64,000 nucleotides of DNA, from positions 246,583 to 310,582 of the forward strand of contig CAZRVN010000001.1 of the NCBI GenBank assembly GCA_964603595.1. The letters run 5' to 3'. The translations under genes and the position numbers were made by a program. This document shows, one piece after another, positions 16,986 to 26,273 of this stretch (its first letter is position 1; each line of letters begins with the position of its first letter). The notes beneath the pieces were generated by a model that saw nothing but the letters and a program-made list of their open reading frames with translations, did not search any database and was not told the origin of the DNA. The DNA comes from JAQVEM01 sp964603595. Its GTDB lineage: Bacteria > Actinomycetota > Humimicrobiia > Humimicrobiales > Humimicrobiaceae.

Positions 16986-18257
16986 TCAAGCTCCTATAAT
17001 TTGTTTTATTTTCTTTTTTTCTTTTTTCCAGTTAATCTTATACTGCTTAAATTTCTCTATATCTTTAATAGTAATACTGCCAGTTCTAACCTCATCTTCT
17101 CCAATTATTACAACAAAATCATAATCATTATCACCAGCCCATTTTATTTCCTTTTTTAAACTTCTGCTATTAAAATTTATATCGCAGATTATTCCCATAT
17201 CCCTTAAATATCTTAATATATTTAGAGAATAATCACGGCAACCTCTGTCCATTTTAATAATGTAAATCCGTCTTTTACTCTTTTGTTTTTTAATCCCCAG
17301 ATTTAACTGTTTCATGAGCATAATTATTCTGTCAACCCCTATTGCAAACCCGGTTGCCGCCATATCAGGACCTCCCAGTTGTTTTATCAAGTTATTATAT
17401 CTTCCACCTCCACCAAGAGCATTCTGCTCACTTTTAAGGTCATCTGATATTATTTCAAATATTGTCCCTGTATAATAATCAAAACCCCTTACCAGCTTAT
17501 TATCAATTCTGTAATTAATATCAAGAGTTTTTAAGCAATCCAGAATTTCCTCAAAATTCTCTTTACAATCCGGGCATAAATAGGAAATAACTGAAGGTGC
17601 TTCTTCTATAATATTTTTACAACTAGTTTTTTTACAATCAAAAATTCTCAGAGCATTTTTCTCAAACCTATCCTGACAGTCCTTACAGAGTTTGCTTAAC
17701 CTGGGTTTTATGTATTTTCTAAATTCTAAAAGAAATTTTTTTCTGCACTTGTCACAACCTATGCTATTTATTTTAAGTACCAGCTTCTTAAATCCTAATT
17801 TTTCAAAAAGTGAATTTAAAATCCATATAACTTCTGTATCCATAAGCGTACTGTCTGCACCTATTGATTCTATACCAATCTGCCAGAACTCCCTCATTCT
17901 TCCTTTCTGGGGTCTCTCATATCTGAACATATTTCCGATGTAAAAAAGCTTTAAGGGGAGATTCTTGAAGTAGCTTTTATTCTCTACTACCGCCCTTACA
18001 ACTGATGCTGTGCCCTCGGGTCTCAGGGTTAAAGACCTGCCCTTTTTATCCTGGAAAGTATACATTTCTTTCTGGACAATATCAGTACCCTCACCTATGC
18101 TTCTACTAAAAACACCTGTATATTCAAAAACAGGTGTTATTATTTCTTTATAATTAAAAACCTCAAATATCCTTCGCGCTGTATTTATAATATAATTCCT
18201 ATAATCTATATCTTCACCATATATATCCGTAGTGCCTCTTGGAGAATTTAATTTCAT
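16986..18257 (-). CDS. hisS: Histidyl-tRNA synthetase
   Basis: 423 residues. Class II HisRS: N-terminal PRGTTDIYGED, motif 2 (FRYERPQKGRMREFWQIG), the HisA motif LVRGFDYYTGTIFEI (about 257-271) and motif 3 AATGFAIGVDRIIMLM. The C-terminal anticodon domain is complete. A Cys-rich stretch (CDKCRKK..., CKDCQDRF, CPDCKENF, between about 165 and 240) is the zinc-like insert seen in many Gram-positive and thermophile HisRS. Its ATG overlaps the stop of the upstream hydrolase gene (ATGA). Confidence 0.96.
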   Translation of the reverse strand: MKLNSPRGTTDIYGEDIDYRNYIINTARRIFEVFNYKEIITPVFEYTGVFSRSIGEGTDIVQKEMYTFQDKKGRSLTLRPEGTASVVRAVVENKSYFKNLPLKLFYIGNMFRYERPQKGRMREFWQIGIESIGADSTLMDTEVIWILNSLFEKLGFKKLVLKINSIGCDKCRKKFLLEFRKYIKPRLSKLCKDCQDRFEKNALRIFDCKKTSCKNIIEEAPSVISYLCPDCKENFEEILDCLKTLDINYRIDNKLVRGFDYYTGTIFEIISDDLKSEQNALGGGGRYNNLIKQLGGPDMAATGFAIGVDRIIMLMKQLNLGIKKQKSKRRIYIIKMDRGCRDYSLNILRYLRDMGIICDINFNSRSLKKEIKWAGDNDYDFVVIIGEDEVRTGSITIKDIEKFKQYKINWKKEKKKIKQIIGA

Positions 18258-18919
18258 AATAAATCACCTATTTCCCTGATAATCTTACCTTTTTCCTTTA
18301 AAAAACTGTCTTCCAGGTAACAATTTGTTTCCAGTTCTTTCTCAAGCGTGGTATTATCGCCATGCCCTGGATATATTACCAGCCGCCTGTCCATTTTTTT
18401 TAATCCGGAAAGCGATTTTTTCATCTGTATTAAGTCCCCTCCTGGTAAATCCGTCCTTCCAATTGAACCCTTAAATATTAAGTCTCCTGTAAAAATGACC
18501 CCTCCCGCTTTGAGCATTATGCTCCCGGGAGTATGGCCCGGAACATTAATAATCTTTATGCCCAGCTCTTTAAAATAACCATAGTCCGTATTTTTTATTA
18601 ATTTATAAGTTTCTAATGATAATTCATTTCCCTCAAAAAATGAAGACAAATTCTTATCAGGATCCCTGATAATTGGTTCTTCAAGTTCATGAATATAGAA
18701 CGGAATTTTATAATAATCAATTATTTCACTTACAGCTCCGATATGGTCATAATGTCCATGTGTATTTAGTATAAAATCCGGCTTTATATTATACCGTTCA
18801 AGATTTCTTTTTATAACAATAAATTCTGCACCAGGATCTATTATTGCATTTACACTATCCAGAGATATAATATAACAATTAACTTTTAAAAATCCTAATT
18901 CTAATTTTTTTATTTTCAA
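18254..18919 (-). CDS. Metallo-beta-lactamase-fold hydrolase (glyoxalase II-like)
   Basis: 221 residues. The zinc-binding motif THGHYDHIG (about 53-61), further ligands in VPGHTPGSIML and TGDLIFKGSIGRTD, and a C-terminal PGHGDNTTL are those of the hydroxyacylglutathione hydrolase/YcbL group. The substrate is unknown. In Gram-positives without glutathione these enzymes act on other thioesters. Its place between rel and hisS is the conserved actinobacterial/clostridial position. The start is a TTG (18917-18919) with a weak ribosome site. It ends in an ATGA overlap with hisS. Confidence 0.9.
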   Translation of the reverse strand: MKIKKLELGFLKVNCYIISLDSVNAIIDPGAEFIVIKRNLERYNIKPDFILNTHGHYDHIGAVSEIIDYYKIPFYIHELEEPIIRDPDKNLSSFFEGNELSLETYKLIKNTDYGYFKELGIKIINVPGHTPGSIMLKAGGVIFTGDLIFKGSIGRTDLPGGDLIQMKKSLSGLKKMDRRLVIYPGHGDNTTLEKELETNCYLEDSFLKEKGKIIREIGDLL

Positions 18920-18928
18920 TGGAAGTAA

Positions 18929-21139
18929 TTACTTTCCAGGCAATACCCTAAAGGCATCATAAACTGAATCAACCTGTTTTATATTATTTATAACATCCTT
19001 CAGAATATATTTATTGTTAATCTCTATGATAAATCTGAATTTAATATAGCCGCTCTTATTAACCTTTAAAGAATTGGCCCTGGCTATATTCAAGTCATAC
19101 TCACTTATTACATTAGTTATATCACGTAAAAGCTTGGTCCTGTCCAGTGCTTCTATCTGTATCTCTGCATTAAATCTACGCGGAGCTTTTTTATCCCATT
19201 CGACATCAATAAATCTCTGCTTTTCTTTATTCATAAGATTTTTAATATTATTGCAATCTGCCCTGTGAACGGAAACTCCCTTTCCTCTCGTTATGTAACC
19301 CACAATTTTATCTCCCGGCACAGGGTTGCAGCATTTTGCTATGGTTACCAGAACTTCCCCCATCCCTTTAACCTTAATGCCCGGACCTGCTTTTTCATCA
19401 AGTTCCTTTCTATGAATATCTTCAATAGTTAATTCTTTCTTTGGCTCCTGCTGGTTTAACTTTTTAACTATACGAGTAAAAACCTGGTGAGCCGAAACCC
19501 TGTGTGAGCCAATACCTCTGAAAAGATTCTCCACTTTCTCAAAATTCATTTCCTTTGCTACTTCATCAAAAACCTCCATAGGCACGCTCTTAAAAGATAG
19601 GCTGTTCTTCCTTAAAACTTTTAACATTATATCCCTGCCGGTATTATATGTTTCCTGTCTCTGCTCTTTGCTAAACCACTGCTTTATCTTATTACGCGCC
19701 CTTGAAGTTTTAACAATATTAAGCCAGTCCCTGCTCGGCCCTTTTTTATTCTTTGCTACTATTATCTCTACTATATTCCCATTCTCCAGAACACTTTCTA
19801 TTGGAACCATACTACCGTTTATCTTTCCTCCTATAATATTATGCCCGACATCCGTGTGTATCTGGTAAGCAAAATCTATAATAGTTGCCCCCCGGGGTAA
19901 ATTTATTACTTTACCTTTTGGAGTAAACACAAATACCTCTTCTTCAAACAAATCAAGTTTCAAAGACTCCATATAATCCTGGGGGTCTTTTAATTCTTTC
20001 TGCCAGTCCAGAATCTGCCTTATCCATGCTATCCTTTTATCAAACTCACTTAGCTTCTTTAAACCGCCTTCCTTATACTTATAATGTGCAGCAATACCAT
20101 ATTCCGCAAACTTGTGCATTTCAAATGTTCTTATCTGTATTTCAAGTGGCTTGCCTTTCAAACCGATTACTGTTGTATGCAGTGATTGATACATATTAAA
20201 CTTGGGATTGGCAATAAAGTCTTTGAATCTCCCGGGCACGGGTTTCCATAATGAATGTATTATACCCAGCGCTGCATAGCAGCTTTTTATATCATTAACT
20301 ATAATTCTGATTGCAATTATATCGTAAATATCTTCAAACTTTCTGTTTTGCTTAATAATCTTATTATAGACACTGTAATAAGTTTTAATCCTTCCATTTA
20401 TATCTACAGAAATTTTCATCTGTTTTAATTTTTTATTTACTATTTTTATAGCTTCATCAATTAAAAGCTTCCTTTCTTCCAGCTTTTCATCAAACATATC
20501 CTTTATTTTTTTGTACTCCTTGGGGTAAAGATATTTAAAACTCAAATCCTCAAGCTCTGATTTTATATAATATATTCCCAGCCGATGGGCAATAGGTGCA
20601 TAAACCTCAAGAGTTTCCACTGAGTTAATTTTTCTTTTTTTCTCATCAAGTGAATCCAGTGTCCGCATATTATGTAGTCTATCAGCCAGCTTTACCAGTA
20701 TTATCCTGACGTCCTCAGACATCGCAATTATCATTTTCCTTATATTGTTTACCTGCTGCTCTTCTTTGCTGTCAAAAACAATTTTATCTAATTTAGTTAC
20801 ACCATCTATAATGTTGGCAATTTTTTGACCGAACTCCTTTTTAGCCATTTCCAGACTGTACTCCGTATCTTCTATTACATCATGCAGTATCGCTGACGCT
20901 ATAGATATCTGGTCAAGCTCAATCTCAGCAAGTATTAGAGCAACTTCAAGGGGATGGACTACAAAGGGCTCCCCTGATTTCCTGTACTGGTTTTTATGGT
21001 ATTCCTTTGAAGTCTGGTATGCTTTGTGGACAAGCTTTTCATCTATACCAGGATTATATGACTTTATCTTCTTTATAAGCTTCTTATATATATCATCCGT
21101 ATTTATATTTTTTGCTTTGTTATTTACTTTTAAACCCAT
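18929..21139 (-). CDS. relA: Bifunctional (p)ppGpp synthetase/hydrolase Rel
   Basis: 736 residues with the full RSH architecture: HD hydrolase (about 45-195, with HDVIEDT at 86-92 intact), synthetase domain (about 235-345, with YQSLHTTVIG and FAEYGIAAHYKYKEG), TGS domain (VFTPKGKVINLPRGATIIDFA starts near 405), a Cys-containing helical/zinc-finger region (CCNPVPGDKI) and a C-terminal ACT domain. Both catalytic sites look functional, so it should make and degrade the alarmone of the stringent response. It lies between recJ and a hydrolase as in other Gram-positives; apt, often present here, is missing. Confidence 0.96.
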   Translation of the reverse strand: MGLKVNNKAKNINTDDIYKKLIKKIKSYNPGIDEKLVHKAYQTSKEYHKNQYRKSGEPFVVHPLEVALILAEIELDQISIASAILHDVIEDTEYSLEMAKKEFGQKIANIIDGVTKLDKIVFDSKEEQQVNNIRKMIIAMSEDVRIILVKLADRLHNMRTLDSLDEKKRKINSVETLEVYAPIAHRLGIYYIKSELEDLSFKYLYPKEYKKIKDMFDEKLEERKLLIDEAIKIVNKKLKQMKISVDINGRIKTYYSVYNKIIKQNRKFEDIYDIIAIRIIVNDIKSCYAALGIIHSLWKPVPGRFKDFIANPKFNMYQSLHTTVIGLKGKPLEIQIRTFEMHKFAEYGIAAHYKYKEGGLKKLSEFDKRIAWIRQILDWQKELKDPQDYMESLKLDLFEEEVFVFTPKGKVINLPRGATIIDFAYQIHTDVGHNIIGGKINGSMVPIESVLENGNIVEIIVAKNKKGPSRDWLNIVKTSRARNKIKQWFSKEQRQETYNTGRDIMLKVLRKNSLSFKSVPMEVFDEVAKEMNFEKVENLFRGIGSHRVSAHQVFTRIVKKLNQQEPKKELTIEDIHRKELDEKAGPGIKVKGMGEVLVTIAKCCNPVPGDKIVGYITRGKGVSVHRADCNNIKNLMNKEKQRFIDVEWDKKAPRRFNAEIQIEALDRTKLLRDITNVISEYDLNIARANSLKVNKSGYIKFRFIIEINNKYILKDVINNIKQVDSVYDAFRVLPGK

Positions 21140-21204
21140 TTTTTATTTTTTTTTAACTTTAGCTGAAAAATTATTTTTTTAATTATAGAACATTTTTGAA
21201 TTCT

Positions 21205-22938
21205 CTAAAATAAGTCTGAAATTACAAGCTGTATATTTTTATTATTACCCCAGTTATTTTCTTCAATTCTGTATAATATATTTATCTCTTTTGCTTTTAT
21301 TATTTTTCTCTTAATTTCCTCCTCAAGGCCAAATATTATCGCATCAATAGCAGCCCCTTCTTGTTTAAGCTTTAACTTTACATGTTTACCCCCTGATAGA
21401 TAAGAAAAATCAGATATCACGCAATTTCTGGACATAAAAACAGGTTTTGGATTTCCAAACCCAAATGGCTTTAGCAGGTTAATTTCATTCAGTATCATTT
21501 TATTTATATCTTTAAAGTTTATCTCCACATCATAAACAAATTTTTTTTCAATATCTTCTACCTCTAAATTTCTATCAGCAATTTTTATCAAATTTTTATA
21601 AAAAGTCTCATAATTTATAATATCCATGCTTATACCGCATGCCAGCCGGTGTCCTCCAAAACTATTAAATAAATCCTTCAGCTGTACCAATTTTTCATAT
21701 AAATCAAATTTATCTATACTTCTTCCAGAACCTTTAAGCTTGCCTTCCTTTTCTTTAAATAAAATAGCAGGAATGTTAAATTTTTTTACAATACTTGAGG
21801 CAACTATCCCCAGCACACCCTCATTCCAGTCCTCCGACTTGTCTATAAATATTTTTTTAGAGGTAACAATCTCATCAAAATCATTACTTTCTACAATTTC
21901 GTTAAATATATCCCTTTGTATCTTCTGCCTCTTTATGTTAAACGAATTAAGTTCATTTGCTAATTTATCCAGTATCTCTCCTTTTTCAATTAAAAGGTCA
22001 AGACTTACACGGGCATTTTTAATCCTTCCGGCAGCGTTAAGTCTGGGAGCTATTATAAATCCTATATCATATTCGTCTATATAATCCTTTTGGCCCACGG
22101 CGAGATCTATTATCTTTTTTAGACCGGGATTTGCAGTTCTCTGGAGTATATCAAGCCCTTTCTTAACTATTATCCTGTTTTCACCAATTAAAGGCATTAT
22201 GTCTGCGATTGTTGATATTGAAATAAGATCAAGTAGCCCTGTCAGATAATCTTTACTGAAATTTTTTTTACGATTATATTCCAATTTTTTTAAAACTGCG
22301 TTTATAAACTTAAAAGTTACAGCCGCGCCGCTTAGATGTTTAAATTTATACCTTGAATTTTTTAACTTTGGATTAATTATTATATATCTGCCAGTTACAT
22401 CATCTAGCTCTACTGATTGATTGTGATGGTCACAGACTATAATATCAGGGCATGAATTGTTTTCACTGATAAAATTTTGAACTTCTATACTATTTGTTCC
22501 GCAGTCCACTGCTATTATAAGCTTACATTTACCTTCACTGGACACTTTCTTTAGAAAATTAACAGATAAATCATAGCCCTCTTCAAAACGGTCAGGAATA
22601 TAAACATCCACTTCCATTCCTAAATCTTTAAGGAACTTAAACATGATTGAAGCACTTACGATTCCATCTGTATCATAATCTCCAAATACAATAATATTTT
22701 CATTGCTCTCTATTGCTTCTATTAATCTTTTTATGCCTTCGTCTATCCCCGGAAGTTCCATGGGGTCATGAAGATTTTTAAGAGAGGGTTTGATAAAAGA
22801 TATTATTTCTTCTTCACCGACTATATCTCTTTTGGCAAGAATTTCTAGCAAAACAGGGCTAAAGCTGGAACTTTCCAATAACCCCGTATCCGGTTTATTA
22901 TTATTTCTACATTTCCAGTAAGAAGGGAGACCTGTCAT
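21205..22938 (-). CDS. recJ: Single-stranded-DNA-specific exonuclease RecJ
   Basis: 577 residues from the ATG at 22938. The frame is open to 22998, but an upstream start would lie inside secF and add 20 residues without homology. The DHH-family motifs are present: FGDYDTDG (motif I, about 85-92), AVDCGTNS (II), CDHHNQ (III, with DHH at 170-172), GRIKNA (IV) and the DHHA1 motif FGGHRLACG near 424. A C-terminal OB-fold follows. RecJ degrades 5' ssDNA ends in recombination and mismatch repair. The secDF-recJ-rel order is typical of Bacillota. Confidence 0.94.
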   Translation of the reverse strand: MTGLPSYWKCRNNNKPDTGLLESSSFSPVLLEILAKRDIVGEEEIISFIKPSLKNLHDPMELPGIDEGIKRLIEAIESNENIIVFGDYDTDGIVSASIMFKFLKDLGMEVDVYIPDRFEEGYDLSVNFLKKVSSEGKCKLIIAVDCGTNSIEVQNFISENNSCPDIIVCDHHNQSVELDDVTGRYIIINPKLKNSRYKFKHLSGAAVTFKFINAVLKKLEYNRKKNFSKDYLTGLLDLISISTIADIMPLIGENRIIVKKGLDILQRTANPGLKKIIDLAVGQKDYIDEYDIGFIIAPRLNAAGRIKNARVSLDLLIEKGEILDKLANELNSFNIKRQKIQRDIFNEIVESNDFDEIVTSKKIFIDKSEDWNEGVLGIVASSIVKKFNIPAILFKEKEGKLKGSGRSIDKFDLYEKLVQLKDLFNSFGGHRLACGISMDIINYETFYKNLIKIADRNLEVEDIEKKFVYDVEINFKDINKMILNEINLLKPFGFGNPKPVFMSRNCVISDFSYLSGGKHVKLKLKQEGAAIDAIIFGLEEEIKRKIIKAKEINILYRIEENNWGNNKNIQLVISDLF

Positions 22939-22942
22939 TTTT

Positions 22943-23878
22943 TTATTTCTTATATTTTGGAAATCTATTATTCCATGCAACCAGAATTGGACTGGCAAAA
23001 AATATAGATGAATATGTTCCGCTTATTATTCCAACTGTAAGAGCAAGAGCAAAATCCTTAAGAGCTGTTGTTCCCAGTATAAGGAGTAATATTACAGGCA
23101 GTAATGTAGTTATTGATGTATTTATGGAACGTGATAAAGTTGAATTTACTGAAAAATTTACCATCCTGCTGTAACCTATCTTTCCTGTCATAGGGATATT
23201 TTCCCTTATCCTGTCAAAAACAACAATAGTATCATTTAATGAATAACCAATAATAGTAAGCAGCGCAGCAATAGTTGATGTATTAATTTCCCTGCTTAAA
23301 ATAGCATACACACCGACCGTAACAAGTACATCATGAATTAAAGCTAAAATTGCCACCGCCCCAAATCTGAATTCAAATCTTATCCATATATATATTAAGA
23401 TACCTGCAATGCTTATTGCTATCGCTTTTATTGCATTCCATATAAGTACATTTCCAAAACCCGGATCCACACTCTTGTCCTGCAGGGGCTGTCCCTCAAC
23501 CCCTATTTTTTCATCCAGTTCATCAAGAATTTCATTCTTTTCCTCTATACTTATCGGCTCACCTTTTTTCTCTGCTTTTATCCTTATGATAAACCTGTCA
23601 GAATCAGTCTGCAGCAAATTATCTACCACACGCTGTATTATTACATTCTGATAGCCCATATCACTCATGACTTCCCTGATCTCAGATGCGCTTGTATCCT
23701 GCTTGAATTTTATTTCAATAAGTGAGCCACCTAAAAAATCAATTCCCAGGTTAAAACTTCCGTTTATAAAATAGCCGATTACTCCTGCCATTATAACTGC
23801 CAGAGACACTACAAACCATATTTTCATTCTTCCCATAAAGTTAAAATCATATTTTTTAAATCTTAAAATACTATTCAC
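22943..23878 (-). CDS. secF: Protein translocase subunit SecF
   Basis: 311 residues, six membrane helices. SecF with SecD uses the proton-motive force to complete export of preproteins through SecYEG. The signature LGIDFLGGSLIEI follows the first helix (about 46-58), the extracytoplasmic P1 domain spans about 60-150, and the inner-membrane signature IGYSLNDTIVVFDRIREN is at about 211-228. It overlaps secD by eight bases. recJ begins four bases after its stop. Confidence 0.97.
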   Translation of the reverse strand: MNSILRFKKYDFNFMGRMKIWFVVSLAVIMAGVIGYFINGSFNLGIDFLGGSLIEIKFKQDTSASEIREVMSDMGYQNVIIQRVVDNLLQTDSDRFIIRIKAEKKGEPISIEEKNEILDELDEKIGVEGQPLQDKSVDPGFGNVLIWNAIKAIAISIAGILIYIWIRFEFRFGAVAILALIHDVLVTVGVYAILSREINTSTIAALLTIIGYSLNDTIVVFDRIRENIPMTGKIGYSRMVNFSVNSTLSRSINTSITTLLPVILLLILGTTALKDFALALTVGIISGTYSSIFFASPILVAWNNRFPKYKK

Positions 23879-25493
23879 TGTTCCTTCTCCTTACTCCCAA
23901 AAAGCCGGGAGTTGTCAGACTGGGAATTCCTGCCATTAAAAATATGTTTGACCTGGTAAATAATAGACTTATTACCATGCTTATCACTACACCAAGACTC
24001 AAAGTAACAGCAAAACCTTTTATGGGTCCGGTTCCAAACTGGTATAGCGCTCCAGCTGTAATTAAAGTAGTTACATTAGAATCAACTATGGTTCTAATTG
24101 CATTTTTAAAACCTTCGCTTATTGCAATCCTTGGAGATTTATCCTTCAGCAATTCTTCCTTTATCCTCTCAAATATAATAACATTTGCATCCACCGCCAT
24201 ACCTATAGTCAGGATAATCCCTGCAATCCCTGGAAGTGTAAGTGCAGCTCCTATGGCTGATATTACTCCCCAGAATAATATAATATATATTATTAGTCCC
24301 AGTGCAGAATAAATTCCAAGACCCTTGTAATAAAAGAACATAAAAATAAGAATTAAAATAAAACCTGCTATTCCGGCATAAAGCCCTTTTTTCAGAGAAT
24401 CCATTCCAAGGGTTGGACCTACGGTACTGCTCTCTTCTATCTGTAAATTTATGGGCAATGCACCTGTTTGCAGGACAATCTCAATATTTTTTGCTTCTTC
24501 CACGCTATCAATTCCTGTAATTTCAGCTTCTCCGTCTGTTATGGGAACTTCTATATATGGGGCAGATTCAATTTCCTCATCAAGAACAATAGCAAGGTTT
24601 CTTCCAATATTATTGGTTGTAATTTCAGCAAACTTTTCAACACCATCATCCTTAAAACTCAATGCAACTCTTATACTCCCGTAACTATCATAGCCAGCAA
24701 CCGCATTTGCAAGCTCGTTACCTGTTACGAGTACCGGTCCAACCAGAGTTGCGGCGCTTGTTCTGGAATCAATCAATATCTCACCAATTTCCTCGCCATC
24801 TTTTACCAGAAACATTTCCATTGTTTCGGAATTATATTCAATAACTCCAATTATTTCCTCAGGGTTAATATCGGATTCAGCAGAGCTTTCCTTTTTTTCT
24901 TCACTTTCTCCGGAAACATCCTGGTTTTGCGGCTCAACAATTACCATCTCTCCAGTTTCAGGGTTGGTTACCAGTTTACCTACAGTATATGCAGACCCAC
25001 CCTGGAAAAACTTATTTATATCATCAACCAGAATTGTCTCTTTGGCTGCGGGGTCAATAACCAGTTCACCATTTGTATAATCTATGCCTACAATACTCCA
25101 GGCCTCATCAACCCAGGAAATAAACGTTCCCTCAACCAATCTGAATTCAAGTTGTGCAGTTTTTCCAATTACTTCCCTGGCAGTATCAGGGTCTTTTACT
25201 CCTGGAAGCTGGACTATAATATTATTCAATTGATCTTTTGTGACAAGGGGCTCTGAAATACCAAGTCTATCTATTCTTTTCCTTATTTTATCAATAGTAT
25301 CATTAAGCCTTTCAGAGGTTACTTCGCTCCCCTCGCTTCCTGTAGGTTTTAGAATAATCTGGGTGCCACCCTTAAGGTCAAGCCCCAGCTTTATAGAATC
25401 GGCAACTGAATCCTTTAAAATATAGTAAAAGCTTAGCCCTATCATTATAATAAATATTATAATGATAGTTATATGAACTTTTTTATTTCTCAT
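23871..25493 (-). CDS. secD: Protein translocase subunit SecD
   Basis: 540 residues. First helix about 7-25, then LGLDLKGGTQIILKP, a large extracytoplasmic P1 region, and a C-terminal five-helix bundle with GMAVDANVIIFERIKEEL. P1 contains an acidic low-complexity stretch (about residues 175-222, rich in Glu/Ser), longer than in many SecD. secD starts two bases after yajC and is coupled to secF by an eight-base overlap, forming yajC-secD-secF. Confidence 0.96.
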   Translation of the reverse strand: MRNKKVHITIIIIFIIMIGLSFYYILKDSVADSIKLGLDLKGGTQIILKPTGSEGSEVTSERLNDTIDKIRKRIDRLGISEPLVTKDQLNNIIVQLPGVKDPDTAREVIGKTAQLEFRLVEGTFISWVDEAWSIVGIDYTNGELVIDPAAKETILVDDINKFFQGGSAYTVGKLVTNPETGEMVIVEPQNQDVSGESEEKKESSAESDINPEEIIGVIEYNSETMEMFLVKDGEEIGEILIDSRTSAATLVGPVLVTGNELANAVAGYDSYGSIRVALSFKDDGVEKFAEITTNNIGRNLAIVLDEEIESAPYIEVPITDGEAEITGIDSVEEAKNIEIVLQTGALPINLQIEESSTVGPTLGMDSLKKGLYAGIAGFILILIFMFFYYKGLGIYSALGLIIYIILFWGVISAIGAALTLPGIAGIILTIGMAVDANVIIFERIKEELLKDKSPRIAISEGFKNAIRTIVDSNVTTLITAGALYQFGTGPIKGFAVTLSLGVVISMVISLLFTRSNIFLMAGIPSLTTPGFLGVRRRNSE

Positions 25494-25495
25494 AT

Positions 25496-25918
25496 CTACT
25501 GTTGGGTCACTTTTTTAGAAATGGCACTTCTGTTTAACTTTATATCTACACCGCTTGCAATAGTTATTATAATAACATCTTCTCTAACATCTTTAATTCT
25601 GCCATAAAATCCACCTATGGTAACCACTTCATCGCCTCTCTGCAAGCTTGACATCAAATCCTGAGTTTTTTTAGTTCTCACACGTTGCGGCCTTATAAGC
25701 AAAAAATAGAAAGCTGCAACCAGTATAGCCAGCCATATCCATGTTCCATAATTAGTCAAAAAACTTGTGACGGTGCTGGTTTCACCTGTTTCGGTTCCTT
25801 CAGTAGCTGCTCCCTCACCAGTTGTTGCTGCAGGAAGACATGAAACACTTAAAAAAACTGCAGTTATTATCAGCATGCTTATAATCATGACGCTGATTAA
25901 ATTTTTTCTTAATTTCAT
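25496..25918 (-). CDS. yajC: YajC-family preprotein translocase subunit with extra N-terminal signal segment
   Basis: 140 residues, longer than the usual 85-110. The YajC core is clear: one membrane helix (about 59-75), then LIRPQR, and a beta-rich cytoplasmic domain (GDEVVTIGGFYGRIKDV). Before this lies an unusual signal-like hydrophobic segment (about 7-27) ending in SVSCLPAA, followed by a Gly/Thr/Glu-rich linker (about 30-52). The Cys resembles a lipobox, although Ser rather than Leu is at -3. The protein would thus have two hydrophobic segments, or be processed. A good AAGGAG site precedes the ATG. It heads the yajC-secD-secF-recJ-rel run. Confidence 0.9.
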   Translation of the reverse strand: MKLRKNLISVMIISMLIITAVFLSVSCLPAATTGEGAATEGTETGETSTVTSFLTNYGTWIWLAILVAAFYFLLIRPQRVRTKKTQDLMSSLQRGDEVVTIGGFYGRIKDVREDVIIITIASGVDIKLNRSAISKKVTQQ

Positions 25919-26273
25919 AGATACTCCTTAAAAATATACTTTTCCAAAAACCAAATACCACTATTATTAACTTTTTTAGAAATTTTGCAAATAGATAATT
26001 GCCTTTAATTTTTGAGTTATTTATTATTTTTGCTAATTTAAAGAAAATTACTACAAATTTGTTACTTTTTCAAATATCCTCTTTTTATTAAACAATTAAT
26101 ACACATATAATATACATTTATAATACAATAATAAAGTTTCAAAAAAACTGATAATTTCCGGATTTCATGCCTGGTATTTTAACTTAATTAATTTTATTAT
26201 ATAATATTACATTAAAGATAAAATTTTTGTCCTAATTAATTTTTAATAAATTATTGATCACTTATCACTAAAA
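25919..26273. other. Divergent intergenic region yajC / PAS-GGDEF-HD-GYP
   Basis: 355 AT-rich bases between divergently transcribed genes. It must hold promoters for both. A TATAAT lies near 26206-26211 on the plus strand, but its -35 is weak, and the plus-strand gene has no Shine-Dalgarno sequence. I see no RNA gene, repeat or riboswitch. Confidence 0.5.

Noticed and set aside
22939..22998. Upstream start for recJ
   Set aside because: It lies inside secF; the added residues have no family similarity.
24468..25256. 262-codon plus-strand ORF
   Set aside because: Antisense to secD, whose protein sequence is unambiguous; it is a shadow frame of AT-rich coding DNA.
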